Origin: Sanderia malayensis
Taxonomy: Eukaryota; Cnidaria; Scyphozoa; Semaeostomeae; Pelagiidae
Length of the DNA: 64,000 nucleotides
Direction of reading: 5' to 3'
Assembly: GCA_013076295.1 (NCBI GenBank)
Contig: RQOL01000828.1
Span: 124,001-188,000, forward strand
Below, piece after piece: positions 20,600 to 31,387 of this stretch. A program made the translations under genes and the position numbers. Below the pieces are notes generated by a model. It saw nothing but the letters and a program-made list of their open reading frames with translations, was not told where the DNA came from and ran no database searches. Each line of letters opens with the position of its first letter. Within the stretch, counting starts at the first letter, position 1.

Positions 20600-21890
20600 A
20601 TGTTTTGGTTTTGAAATGAGTGCCTGCAAAAAGATTTGGAAAAAGAGGGTGTTTAGCGTCCTTGGAAGCCCAGATATCCATATATGATGTGATTGAATGT
20701 TGTCATTTGAATTGGACATTTGTTATTGGCATTCACGTTTTGTAGCTGGATTTTTGAATTTCAGCAATAAATAGGTGTTAAATGCAATTTAAGAACAATT
20801 AATGTGCGATAGAAATTGCCACTGCAAAATAATGTGAATGTCCATCAACACGATCCCCCAAGGGTGTGGTTAAACAAACCTAACAAAAATATATTGACGT
20901 CCGTAATCTCTTTGGCAATTTATTCGAGGGCATGTCCGTGCCAAGTTCAGATGCAACAATCATTCTAAGGCCTAGCGCATAGAACAAGGATTGACAATGA
21001 ATATTGTATTTGTCTTGGCTTCTTTCTTATCTCCTCGCTCGTTTTGTTAGTTAATATATTCGGCACCCGCACAAGTGCTTTACGGTTCTTCAATAGATAG
21101 CAAGAGATAGTTCCTATTTTACAATTTGCGGTAATACGTTTGTGGACGGTGGACTGCAGTGTCCCCAGCCATATATACCAGGGCAGGACTACCAATATTA
21201 ACCGTTGAGGTTTGTGTCAGGCAGATCATGTGAGCAATAAGTCCACCGAGCAGACAGTACCAAGCATGGCTATAATGTGCCTTAAAACATTGTTCGTAAA
21301 AGTAAAACTAAAATCATTGCCATGGCACCGTAATCCTCAATCAATCAATCTAAAACTTAGGATTTACGACCAGTAGCTTGAGAAATTGAGCAATTATATT
21401 CTATTCACCGTGTGTCACATCAGCTATGTCGAGAACTGGAAGCTCTTTCCCTTGGATTTGGCTCCACCAGACAAGGTGACATTCAGTTTTTCTCTGTACA
21501 CACACCAGTGCATGTGCCTATGCTAATTTTGGCACCAGTGTTTCTTAGAGTTTTTCCATAGTAAATATCTTGAGCTTCTATTTCTGGAGCCGAAATTGTT
21601 AGGCTCATTGTCATGTATGTAAACGTAGCATGCTCATGGGACATGCCTCCTCTTTTATAGGGATGACCTCAGCTTCCTATGCTTCACCATCTGGTTGGGT
21701 TAAGGAATTTTAGTAATTTGCACCCAGGGTTGCCAATATAGATTTTCAAACCCAATGCTAACAATCCGTCTTTTGTGAATTTATTTGGTTTCGACAACAT
21801 CTCTCTGGTTGTCACCACCTGATCCATTCCCTAAACTTTACGTTAGCATAACTCACAATCATATTGTGTCATACCTATGTGCGTAAAGCA
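20600..21890. other. No gene; one half of a direct repeat
   Basis: 20898-20998 (from CGTAATCTCTTTGGCAATTT to GAACAAGGATTG) is repeated in direct orientation at 22750-22850 with about 90 percent identity by eye. I see no recognisable coding content in the rest. Confidence 0.55.
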
Positions 21891-22400
21891 ACATACGTCG
21901 CCGTGGCGGCTTTAATACCAACATGCCTCATCATGGCAGTTTTATTACCAAACTGCGTCGTTGCGGCGGCTTTATTGGCAACAGGCGTCCTTGAGGTGGC
22001 TTTAATACCAAAATATGTTGTCATGGCGGCTTAAATACAAGCACGTGTCGTCGTTGGCAGCTTTAATACCAACAGGCGCCATCCTGGCGGCCTTAATACC
22101 AAGATAGCTACGTTGTTGTGGCGGCTTCAATACCAACAGGCATCCTTGTGGCGACTTTAATTCGAAAATACGTTGTTGTGGGGGCTTAAATACCAGCATG
22201 TGTCGTCGTTGGCGACTTTAATAGCAAAATACGTTGTTGTTGCTACTTTAATACCAACAGGGGTCATCATGGCGGCTTTGATACAAAATCGCGTCGTCGT
22301 GGCGGCTTAATACCAACTTGCGTCGTTGTTGGCGATTTAAATGCAAACATGCTTTGCGTTGGCGGCTTAATGCGAACTTGGATCACTTTGACGGCTTGAT
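21890..22400. repeat. Minisatellite, unit about 35 bp, about 14 units
   Basis: Imperfect tandem units follow the pattern GTCGTNGTGGCGGCTTTAATACCAACA with spacing 33-38 bp. Because the unit length is not a multiple of three, the minus-strand readings through it (GIKAA, GIKPP, FKPPQQR) change frame and are not a real protein. Confidence 0.75.
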
Positions 22401-22860
22401 TCCAGCGTGCAGCAATATGCCACTCTTTGGGTTCGTATGGCGTTGTGCCTGCGGCTTCTTTGGCTTTTAGTTTCCTTAGCAGGCCACCGCCGACTCGCCG
22501 AAGTTTGCTTCGGGTGACCTCCATTATGATTTTTTGATTTGCATTTAACTTAGCGATTTGTTCCTGACCTGCCATTTTGTTAAGCCTTTTTGTTTTGTTT
22601 GGCGAAGAGAAGTCACTTCCACCTGCTCCTAAGAATAGATAGTTTTGATACAGTTCTGACAGAAAGAAACTAATTACACCCACGGGAATAATAGTAATAA
22701 TAATAATACCTTCGGTGGGGTCACACTTCGTGTTCTGTGGGCATATTGACGTTAGTAATCTCTTTGGCAATTTATTCGAAGGCATTTCCATGCCAGGCTC
22801 AAATGCAACAATCATTCTTAGGCCTAGCGCATAGAACAAGGATTGCCTTTTCCCACCCAC
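22400..22860 (-). other. Open reading, unknown, runs into the minisatellite
   Basis: The 197-residue minus-strand frame (start 22860) includes a basic segment NANQKIIMEVTRSKLRRVGG, but its first third is the repeat also found at 20898-20998 and its last part is minisatellite. I recognise no family. It is probably chance coding in a transposon end. Confidence 0.2.
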
Positions 22861-23700
22861 CCTGTCCTCTTTTATTGTTTGTTTGAGTTTAAATTATGAT
22901 TTCAGTCATTAGTCTGCAGTTTGACCAGTCCCGTTGTTACTGCCAAGTGTATTGGCCGAAATTTGCACAACAAATCGGTATCACCGACCCCAAAAGCTTA
23001 TTCCTACTCAAGCAATTCGGGCCGGTATGCTTAACGCTCAATTTCTTGAGATAACATCAAATTATTCTTATCAAGAGAAGGTGTACGCTGAGCTTGAAGG
23101 TCAGAAATTCAAATCTTTGTTGGATGTGACTTCACTAGGAAAACAAAACAATACCAAAACCAGAGAAATAAATGTAAAAAAACCCAGATTAAAAACTAAA
23201 CTAATTTAAGTGCACATCGACAATTTGAGATCTGAAGACAGGATTTTCTGGACCGGGATTACTTTCAATACCCTCTGCTAAAGACAATAAAACACATAAT
23301 GATGGTGCAAATGGTGATACAATAGTTTCGGGGGCCTACTATACTTTCCCCCAGTTTTCTCTTCCACTTGGAGGCATTCATTTTATGAACTTATCCCCAC
23401 GACAAGAAGGCAACTAAAAATGGCTTTTTCGGGCCTTCTCGATTCTGGCCACGAATCAAAGTTAATAACCAGCAAATAAGCCAACCAAATATCGTTTTCC
23501 CAATGTTTCTAAAACGTTTCACTGCACTGTAGCAAAAAGATTATTGCCATTGATGAATTCATAATAAAACCAGCATGCGGCTAAACGGAGGAGGATTTGA
23601 GGCCACACGCTTGCTAGAATGACACAAACAAACAAGCAAACAAGACTTTTTTCTCGACAAGGACTCGATTATGTTCTGCTGCGCAGCCGCTTCGCTTTGC
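22860..23700. other. No gene recognised
   Basis: A short frame at 22934-23209 has no recognisable motif. The rest is AT-rich intergenic or 5' sequence of the Harbinger element that begins near 23.7 kb. Confidence 0.35.
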
Positions 23701-24379
23701 TCCGCTACGCAGGAGTAGTTAGACGCGACCAATTGTCGGCCGCATAAAATTAGCCTAATATGACAATGTTTGTCAACCTTGATTTTCTCATGCCAATTAA
23801 AAAACGTCGTCATGATAGACAAAGTTTGTCGGTTTGCTGTTTGCAATGAACAGTTTTTGAGATGTTTTATGTCACCTAACACGTTCACAAGTTTGTTCTC
23901 TATAATAGTGCTCTCACGCAAGGGTAATAAAATAAAGTACGAATTTCGATGCAGATCAACTCCAAAATAGATGAAAGTTCTGTTAATATCACTGTCGCAG
24001 CAACTGCAATTTCAAGCGCTATTTCTGTTATAAATCAACAACAAAGTTTTGTCGACTTGGCAGTAACTTATTTTTAACAATTGCAAAATAAGCTTATAAT
24101 TTATCAGTATCGTAACAGAAGGAGAGAAAAAATAATTCCAATCTTTTGGACCTATCCGATGCCGTGTTCACCGTGGTTAGAACATACGTTGTTTGATAAA
24201 AGAATACCCGATGAAGAATTCAAGAAGCGCCTTCGACTTTCGAGAGACATATTTTGGATACATGTGAAAATTTGCGATGTAAACATTACTCTAGAACAAA
24301 CACCATCTCCTGAAAACATTTTTGCCGTAGGGCTTTACAGGCTTGGAGCATCATAGCAGATATGTGCAGGGACCTTTAA

Positions 24380-25620
24380 AGTGCTAATGCAACGAATTTT
24401 TACATAGTGCTTTTATTTCAAAAATCTATATATTTCAATGCAATCATCAACTTGGCGCAAATATGTATACTTTTTTCTCTATTAACCTTCAAAGTAGGCA
24501 GTTTTGACTTTTTTCATGCGGAAACAGAACATCACTGTGATGTCATCAAACTTTGTGTCTGCAACGTCAAGCAGGCTTTCTTCTATTGAAATTCGACATG
24601 GTGAGGTTTGAGCGAGCACACACACGACGGGTATCTCGAGAGCAAATTAATCATAATTATTTTCACGTCGTAGATATACATAACGGAGACAATTTTACGG
24701 TTACTCAGTTTTGTGAAGAAGTATCGTTTCATAATGTTGCTGATAGTACTTCAAAGCCAATCAGACAGAACAAGGTCTTTTTAAGGAGTTCAGGAGACAG
24801 ATATCGTACCCACCGACCAGGACAGCAGGATTTTGTTCATTATAGCCCTCATTTTTGCTTTGAAGTAAAGAGAGATATTGGGAAAGATTATAAAAATGAG
24901 ATTAAAGCTAAAACCAAGCGCTATGCCTGCAATAGAGGCAGTAAACAAGCTCGTAACCCAAAGTGTGACTCTCAGCTTCTTTACTCGGGCCTAAGCACTC
25001 TTCGCCTGGAGTGGTTAGGCCCGAGCCAACCAAAACAATTCAGATTTGAGCTTTTGGGGGGTGATATCGAAGGAATTTTAATTTCTGAAGTTTCTAAAAA
25101 TGATTCAATGTCTATTATTTGACGTTAGATTAAGTTATTACAAAAAATAAGACCTGGGATCAGCCAAATCAGGGTTACATGTCGTTCCACAGGCTCGAAG
25201 CAACAATGGCGACGCAGGATGACGTCACACTTTTTCGGAGGTACCCATTTTCAAACTTGAATTGTGTCTCTAGATTTAAACCAAATGATACAAATTTTTT
25301 TCGGAACGACGGCTAAAGGAGTCGCCCTTATAGTGGTTCAGCCGGAGCTCAAATATTCCCACCCTGAGTGGAGCTATTAAAAAAAACCAGACGACGTTCG
25401 AAAAAATCCATTGACTTCCATTGGGAAAAATATTTTGGGTCATCACTGTGACGTCACAGCGTTGCGATATTTTTCGCAAAAGGTGGCCTGATTCAAGGTG
25501 AAATTAAAGTAACTTATACTTGTCAAATGCACGTCAAAATTGCATCAAACTGATCAGTACATCTTTGGCTTTCATTTAAAATAAAAATATCGATATGTCA
25601 AATTTCGTTGCATTAGCACT
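24380..25620 (+). mobile_element. TTAA-target DNA element, complete copy, 1241 bp
   Basis: TIRs are AGTGCTAATGCAACGAA and its inverse TTCGTTGCATTAGCACT, bounded by TTAA at 24376-24379 and 25621-25624. TTAA duplication is used by piggyBac and Kolobok; the AGTG start argues against typical piggyBac (CCC). Internal blocks TGATGTCATCA and TGTGACGTCACAGCGTTG recur in other copies. The site is inside the Harbinger transposase coding sequence, and removing the element with one TTAA restores the local reading. Related copies: 17800-18589, 56225-56960, 60186-61025, 61876-62426. Confidence 0.85.
24553..25122 (+). CDS. Hypothetical 189-residue reading inside the TTAA element
   Basis: The frame includes HVVDIHNGDNFTVTQF, EEVSFHNVADSTSKPIRQNK, FCFEVKRDIG and KAKTKRYACNRGSKQARNP. 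Diverged versions of the same reading are in the copies at 18068-18298 (minus) and 56383-56760 (plus, 125 residues), while the copy at 60.4-60.8 kb is frameshifted. No transposase motif is visible. It may be a relic of an internal exon or simply an open stretch in a non-coding element. Confidence 0.25.
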   Translation: MCLQRQAGFLLLKFDMVRFERAHTRRVSREQINHNYFHVVDIHNGDNFTVTQFCEEVSFHNVADSTSKPIRQNKVFLRSSGDRYRTHRPGQQDFVHYSPHFCFEVKRDIGKDYKNEIKAKTKRYACNRGSKQARNPKCDSQLLYSGLSTLRLEWLGPSQPKQFRFELLGGDIEGILISEVSKNDSMSII

Positions 25621-26309
25621 TTAACATAGGTCAAACAACTCTACATGAAGCGTTCTTCGACGTAGTAACGATTATGAATGCTGTAAAAAGTAAGTATGTC
25701 AGGTTTCCTGTTGGATTAGGAGAAAATGAGAGCAATAAATACTTTCAAAAGCCAATCTGAAATGCCAAACGTGCTTGGGGATATCAATGAAACTCACATT
25801 AAGATCAAGGCTCCAAAAAGATCACTTCAGCAGATATCAGCGATACGATGTTGTCTGCCAGGGGATGGTCGACGGTAACATGAAATTCTTCGATATAGTT
25901 GTTGCTTTTCCCTGTTCAATACACGATTCAAGAGTATCGAGAAACACAAAAATCTGCAAACTGTTAGATCGTGGATTTGAGGAACCAAAGGCAGTTATTA
26001 GTGCAGATATTGTTTCACCTTATTTTGTGGAAGATACTGCATATCCTCTAACGGAATCCCTGATGAAATCATATTCAGACAGCACAACTGATCCAACTGA
26101 AAAGACCTTCAGGAGGGAATTGTCAAGAACACGAATTGCAGTTGAATGTGTCTTTGGGTTTTGAAGTCGAGATTCCGCATACTACTGCTTGGATGTGACG
26201 ATAAAGTCAAGATATTTTATCAAACGATTATAGCTTGTTGTGTATTGCATAACGTTTCTTTGCAACATAACGATGTCTGGGAAGACGATGATGCAGACAA
26301 GCAGCCAAT

Positions 26310-26363
26310 CTCTGATAACCGGGTTCAAACACATTTGATTGTGTTTGAGCCCGGTTATCAGAG
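26310..26363. repeat. 24-bp hairpin with one mismatch
   Basis: The arms CTCTGATAACCGGGTTCAAA(CACA) at 26310-26333 and their reverse complement at 26340-26363 differ at one base; the loop is TTTGAT. It lies just past the last recognisable transposase block, within the end of that reading frame. Confidence 0.85.
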
Positions 26364-26646
26364 GAATTGAGAGACAAATTAAAGCAATATATAAACAAAA
26401 CTGTGATGGATAATGAATAGATTAATAAAACTAAAAACAATGAGTATATCTAATAAGCAAGTAATAATCATGTAAATTTGCAAAATGTTGACAATATTTT
26501 CAGAAACTGTCACTATCTTCTGACTCTGCTCTTTTTCTTTGTTTCTTTTTTCTGGGGCTTGGGCTTTGCTTTGTATTTAGTTTCTTTCTTCCCTCCCTTG
26601 CATATGCGTTGCTTAATGTCCTTGCCATTTCTTGCATGGTTATTGG

Positions 26647-27830
26647 TTATTGTTTGCAATCGTGCTTTTTCCTCCATATTTTTTTTACTGCTGCCACCAA
26701 TTCACGACCCTGACTTGACATCTCCATTAGTGCATTTGTTTTCTCTGCTTCTAGCTCCTTTACAATCTTCTTTTTGCTCTTTCCCTTTTTCCTCTCTCCT
26801 CTTTCTCTCATATGATCATGTTGATTAGATTCTGTGACTGCATTATTATTACCATCATCATCTGCATCAGAATCTTGATCTTCTAATGTTTCGGTGATAA
26901 TCTGACATCTTTTCGGTGTTGAGGGTAAACCAGGTATTGCTACGGTTCTTTCAATGTCCATATCGATGTTTCCTTCAACTCCAATGCTATCCCGACTTTC
27001 AAATCCTTTTTTATTTGCTCCATATTTCGTGGCTTGTTGAGAAATTTAATGTTTATTTTCTGAAGAACCTTTTTTCAAGCTTTTTTCGAATGGGCGCTCT
27101 TTATACAGGGTGGCCCAGAAAAAAGTAACCCCCCAAACAAAATAATTTATAGATATTTTTTCTCAAAAATGAATTCAATCAAATTTATGCCAGATGATAT
27201 TCAATTCAAGTGTATTAACGTGTAGAAATATCTTGACGTTTAGAGCTTCCATCTAGGCACAACGAGACGTTAAATTCGTGACATACAAAAACCCGCTGTT
27301 TTGGCGGGAAATTGAAATTTCATCACGTCAACGAGCAAGCAAAACAAAAACTAACGTAAAGGAAAATGCCTGCAATATCAGTAGAAGATAAGCATGTTAT
27401 AAAGAATTTAAGAATAGAAAAAGGATGGGGAAGAAAAAGAATCTTTCAGACTGACATTTTGAACATTTTATGTGACTGGTAGAATGAGTTGTTGAAGTTT
27501 TTCGTGTTTTGTTGCGTCAATATAAAGTTACATATGTCCAAACAGTGTGTTTTTGGATGCTTAAGTTTGAGAGTACATTTGCTCAGAGATAATAAACTCT
27601 ACCAGCACAATATTTACCCAAAATATCGCACTTAAGTGGAACAACTTGAAGTATGAATTTCATGAAATTACTACTTTAGAAATATTTTTTACGAATTATT
27701 TTTTTAGGGGGGTTACTTTTTTCTGGGCCACCCTGTACATTCGTAATTGTCGGCCCATACCTGAAGTAGAAAACCACTCTGTTTTGTAGTCCACTCCCCA
27801 CGTTTCTTGCTTTTTACCCTGCTTTGGACT
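26647..27830 (-). pseudogene. Myb/SANT-like Harbinger partner gene, split by a mariner MITE
   Basis: The minus strand upstream of the MITE (27830-27737) reads WTTKQSGFLLQVWADNYE in changing frames, the trihelix Myb/SANT pattern (W..EQ...L...W). Downstream of the MITE it continues INIKFLNKPRNMEQIKKDLK, then an acidic Asp-rich linker and a Lys/Glu-rich coiled-coil tail (ERGERKKGKSKKKIVKELEA) ending at 26647. In Harbinger elements this protein binds the terminal repeats together with the transposase. Frame changes mean it is inactive. Confidence 0.6.
27106..27735. mobile_element. Mariner-type MITE, 630 bp, TA target
   Basis: Termini CAGGGTGGCCCAGAAAAAAG and its inverse have TA on both sides (27104-27105 and 27736-27737). 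CAGGG(T/G) ends and a TA duplication are typical of mariner/IS630. At 27366 a short reading MPAISVEDKHVIKNLRIEKG looks like the start of a mariner-type transposase, followed by stops. It is therefore an internally deleted derivative, not an unrelated MITE. Confidence 0.85.
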
Positions 27831-28199
27831 TGGACCTGTCACTGCATCTATCTCCTTATGGCTGTAGTTGTTCTGTCATTATTTGTCTCATGTCCCAGGG
27901 CCTTGCCATACCAATATTGTGTTGTTCAGCATAAAATACTGGACTTACGCCATTTGTGTGATAGTTTTGCATTAGACTGATTCTATATCCCATATTTAAG
28001 TTTGCACTTTGAGCACGAGAGTTACTTGGATTCATTTTAAGTTGACCTTTTGGAAATGTGAACTGTGAGAACATGTAAGTGAACTAAAAATTGCTGTGAA
28101 GTGAGTGTTTGGGGAGCAGTGTTTGTACATTTGTAAATTGCGTCATTGTGATATGATTTCAAATGGCACCATAGGCTGTTTTGTTGGTGTTAACATATA

Positions 28200-28740
28200 T
28201 CTGGGATGTCCTTCGAGGTAGGCCCGATTCCCACTGCAAATATGACAATGTTTGTCAAAGTTGATTTTCCCACGCTCATTAAAAGTACTTTGTCATGATA
28301 AACAAAGTTTGTCAGATTTCTGTTCGCAATGAGCAGTCTTTTGAGATGTTTTATCTCATCTAACACGTTAACAAGTTCGTTCTCGAAAATAGTGCTCTTA
28401 CCCAAGGGCAATTGATTAAAGTACTGATTTCGATTTAAATCACGTCGAAAGTGGATGCAAACACTTCTGTTAATATCACTCTCTCGCAGCAACTGCAATT
28501 TCAAAAGCTAATTCTGTTATAAATCAACAACAAAGTTCTGTCAAATCGGCAGTGACTTCTTTAAAACAATTACAAAATAACCTTATAACTTATCAGCATC
28601 GCAAAAGAAGGAGAGAAATTGAAGTCTGCTCTTCTGGTCCTATCTGAGACCTGATTCTTCGTGGTTAGAGCACACTTTGCTTAAAGAATTCCCGATGAAG
28701 AATCCAAGAAACGCTTTCGACTTTTGTGATTCCAAATGGC
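28200..28740 (+). pseudogene. Second Harbinger copy, 5' and N-terminal fragment
   Basis: 28230-28740 aligns with 23755-24240: TGACAATGTTTGTCAA, the AACACGTT-AACAAGTT block, ATAAATCAACAACAAAGTT, and then AAGAAGGAGAGAAA into the transposase N-terminus. Frameshifts are present. It breaks off near 28740 within the block after DEEF/KKR. Confidence 0.65.
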
Positions 28741-29590
28741 ACCCTGGGCTTTTTATTGGTGTTAACATAAATCTTGGATGCCCGTCGAGTAACCCGCTCG
28801 TTATCATATATTTTCATGAGATTGTGATGCTCCAGATCTCTACGACGAAACCTTTGATCAATTAGTTGAAAAGTAACAATTTGTCAGATTTATGGAGGCT
28901 TAGCATTGTCAGGTTTTCAGATGCAGTGCGAATAGGGCCAACAACACACCAGTAGAACCCCACAGTTTTTATTAGTGCCAACCAGGCAATTACACGAGTA
29001 TGCTCGTGGAAGGTTGTCATTTGCCTAATCCCCAAATAAATTTTAGCATGCCCGTTTTTTGCCCTCGTGTATATGGGCCCTTATCATAAAATCTTGTATT
29101 ATCTGAAATCTGGCATAATTCTGATATAATGTTTCATTATCTAATCAAAGATGTTGTTTTCGTTAATATTTTCTGGGATAATTGGGATAATCTCTTCAAA
29201 CAATACGGAGCAAGGCTGGACAATACTGAACATTTGTGAACATGGTTAAACGCTCTGAATATTTGTTCTGAATAAATGTTCAGTGTTATTCAGTAAAACG
29301 TTTAACTCCTTTAAGCAAGGCTTAAATATTGATAATCGGTTTCTTTCTACCAAGTAATAACATTTTCCTTATTTGTATTTGATGTCTACGTTTCTACAAC
29401 AGATTCTCCTATTTTCAGATATTGCTCTCAAGAAGCCCTTCTATCCCTCGAGGTTAACATTGAAAGAGAATTTCTGTTCTATGTATTCACACTATCAACA
29501 CATTTGCACAAAATATCAGCACATTTGCAGGAAAGAGAAGAAGCAAGGTTAGTACTGCTGTACTGGCTCCGATAGGAATTGTTTGTAAGA
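28740..29590. other. No gene recognised
   Basis: AT-rich. GTGTATATGGGCCC at about 29070 resembles the GGGCCCCATATACAC string at 3615-3632 and may be a Harbinger terminus, but I could not pair it. Confidence 0.35.
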
Positions 29591-29950
29591 CAAGACCAAT
29601 TGAAGGGCGACTTAATTTTTTTACCCATAGCCCTGCAACCCTACGGCCCAATGTGTTCAAAATAAATTAATTGCTTGGCTATGTACTGCCATCCGGTACC
29701 GATTTTTAAGATTTACTCAACTCTCACGAAGCTCACAAATAAAGCTCACACCTAAAAAGGATGTGCATCTGTCATATTAAAAAACGAATTTACTATAAAA
29801 AAATACCTGGCCCTACTGAAAAGAGACTACAATAGTAAGTTGCATTAATTATTGCACTAACAAAACATAAAAATAACATAACAAGTTCAAATCCGTTCAA
29901 TCCTGAAAAGAAGTTTATACTGTTTTCATCTTACGAAAACGAAGCCAGAA
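29590..29950. repeat. Dispersed repeat R, uninterrupted copy
   Basis: This 360-bp segment aligns piecewise with 44765-44843, 48261-48390 and about 51130-51240, in the same order and orientation. It is therefore the pre-insertion version of a locus at 44.8-51.2 kb that later took two large insertions. No coding content. Confidence 0.75.
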
Positions 29951-30060
29951 ACAAGAAAAAGAGAAAGCAATAAAACAACGAAAACGCAGATTCTTGGTCA
30001 GGGAAATTATCAGAAACAAGGCATCAAGCGAATATCTGATGCCTTTTTTCTAAGATAACG

Positions 30061-30355
30061 AATGATGAAGAATTTCGTAAAGCTATTCCTGCTCTTGAAA
30101 GGTTGATTATCGCATTGAGATATCTAGAAACAGACTGGTCTCAGCAAACGCTGAGTTATGTCTTTCGTATTGGCCGTACGACCATCAGCCACATCATGGC
30201 AGAGATATGCAATGGCATTTACGAGGCCCTTTATGGAACCTATCTCAGAATACTGTCATATGTTGAAGAATGGAAACGCATACGTACGCGATGATTTCGA
30301 ACCTCTCTTGATGCCACAAGTTTTTGGAGCTACTGATGGAAAAAACATAAAATTG
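30061..30355 (+). pseudogene. PIF/Harbinger transposase N-terminal half fragment
   Basis: TNDEEFRKAIPALERLIIAL, then YLETDWSQQTLSYVFRIGRT, then TISHIMAEICNGIYEAL, is the helix-turn-helix region of Harbinger transposases. A frame change leads to PQVFGATDGKNIKLQ, where the catalytic Asp (G..DGK) is retained. It ends soon after. It may belong with the N-terminal copy at 28.2-28.7 kb. Confidence 0.8.
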
Positions 30356-30359
30356 CAGT

Positions 30360-30699
30360 TTTTCTACTTCTATTCGTACAAATAGTTGTACGGATTCATA
30401 AAGAGGTGTATAAGTAAGGCAAGCAAGGCAATTTGAAAATGTTGGATTTGGGGCTCAAAATTTAAAAGCAGTTCTTTGTTATTTACGACGAAGCTTAACT
30501 TTCAGAAATAAAAAAATTCATCATAAATTTCACAAAAATCCAGACAGCAAGTCATTTTACTCACGACAGAAAAAAGCTAATTCTACTTGACGCCAAATCT
30601 ACGAAAAAACCTACTGCGCATGACAATCAAAGAAAGGCGGCTTGCAAAAACCATCGTGTAACCGGGTGGCCTATCCGTACAAATTTTCCACCTTTACAC
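30360..30699. other. No gene seen; flank of the foldback element
   Basis: It includes the small inverted repeat CGTACAAATAGTTGTACGG at 30376-30394. The TSD CTTTACAC at 30692-30699 ends the stretch. Confidence 0.5.
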
Positions 30700-30832
30700 C
30701 AATGATATAAAGCGCCGAAGGCGCTAGATACCTGACTCCGCACCATTAGTGCAGACAAGAGTGATGCCATTTGGCGGCCATTTTCAAAGGTGGCAAATAG
30801 CTTTTGTAAATCAACGATTCCAAAGTTAAATG

Positions 30833-31188
30833 TGAAGAGATTTTACAATAAAGGACAGGGAACTAGTAGACCACTTCAGTCCAGTCAGCCATTTTGTTTC
30901 CTTGCTTCGTGAGCAGTTTCACTTGGCAGCCTTCTTCTGTTGAACAAGGACGTGTTTTGATGTATAACAATGGTCCAGGACGCTTTTGACCTTTTCATAA
31001 CATGTTTATTTACTTTATCTCCTCTTCTTGCTCTTTTAATCATGATAGGTGGATTTTGTGCTCAGTATTTCTAATTATTGTTTGTTATATTATTCTTAGG
31101 CCTCTATCATCGTTAATATTGTACAATAGGCCTAAATTTGGAAATTGAAAATACATCACAATTTTACAAAACGAGGAGTCTTTCTTCA
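30833..31188 (+). repeat. 5' LTR of gypsy element G2, 356 bp
   Basis: It begins TGAAGAGATTTTACAATAAA and ends CGAGGAGTCTTTCTTCA. It matches the 3' LTR at 35122-35477 with only a handful of differences by eye. The flanking 5-bp TSD AAATG is at 30828-30832 and 35478-35482. I could not match the sequence just downstream (TGATAGAGGCATGG) to a standard tRNA primer site. Confidence 0.9.
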
Positions 31189-31387
31189 TGATAGAGGCAT
31201 GGTTATCGTCCAATGTTCTGTACCCAGCTGCACGTTTACAACAGAGGACGTCACAGAGGCACTTGCCATTGCTCTGCTAAACAACCACGGATTAGCCCAC
31301 CAGAATATGTCAGCCATGAACCCTGCATTGCCCCAATTCCAGGCAGCAAGAGGCTTGATGCTCGACTGACCCAAAATTGATGTTGGT

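Larger units (their letters stand above)
24081..26370 (+). pseudogene. PIF/Harbinger transposase, split by a TTAA element
   Basis: The N-terminal part (24081-24375) reads NRRREKIIPIFWTYP and FKKRLRLSRDIFWIHV, then LGAS. After the insertion (from 25621) it continues with GQTTLHEAFFDVVTIMNAV, a helix-turn-helix-like block. DDE motifs: GDINETHIKIKAP (position of the first Asp), DIVVAFPCSIHDSRV (second Asp region) and RTRIAVECVFGF (Glu). The C-terminus KSRFRILLLG and ACCVLHN follows after a +1 frameshift near 26160. There is an in-frame TAG before the insertion and other lesions, so it is inactive. Confidence 0.8.
23700..27850. mobile_element. PIF/Harbinger element with two nested insertions
   Basis: A transposase gene (+, 24081-26370) and a Myb/SANT-like gene (-, 26647 to about 27830) converge, the standard Harbinger layout. 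The transposase is split by a TTAA element (24380-25620) and the Myb-like gene by a mariner MITE (27106-27735). The 5' region (23750-24150) is repeated at 28230-28620, so a second copy follows. Terminal repeats were not located. Confidence 0.7.

Noticed and set aside
22002..22860. Minus-strand frames with GIKPP repeats
   Set aside because: Minisatellite with a unit length that is not a multiple of three; frames change between units and no domain is visible.
25276..25479. Minus-strand frame in the TTAA element
   Set aside because: Lies in the conserved non-coding 3' half, which is shared with other copies that lack this frame.
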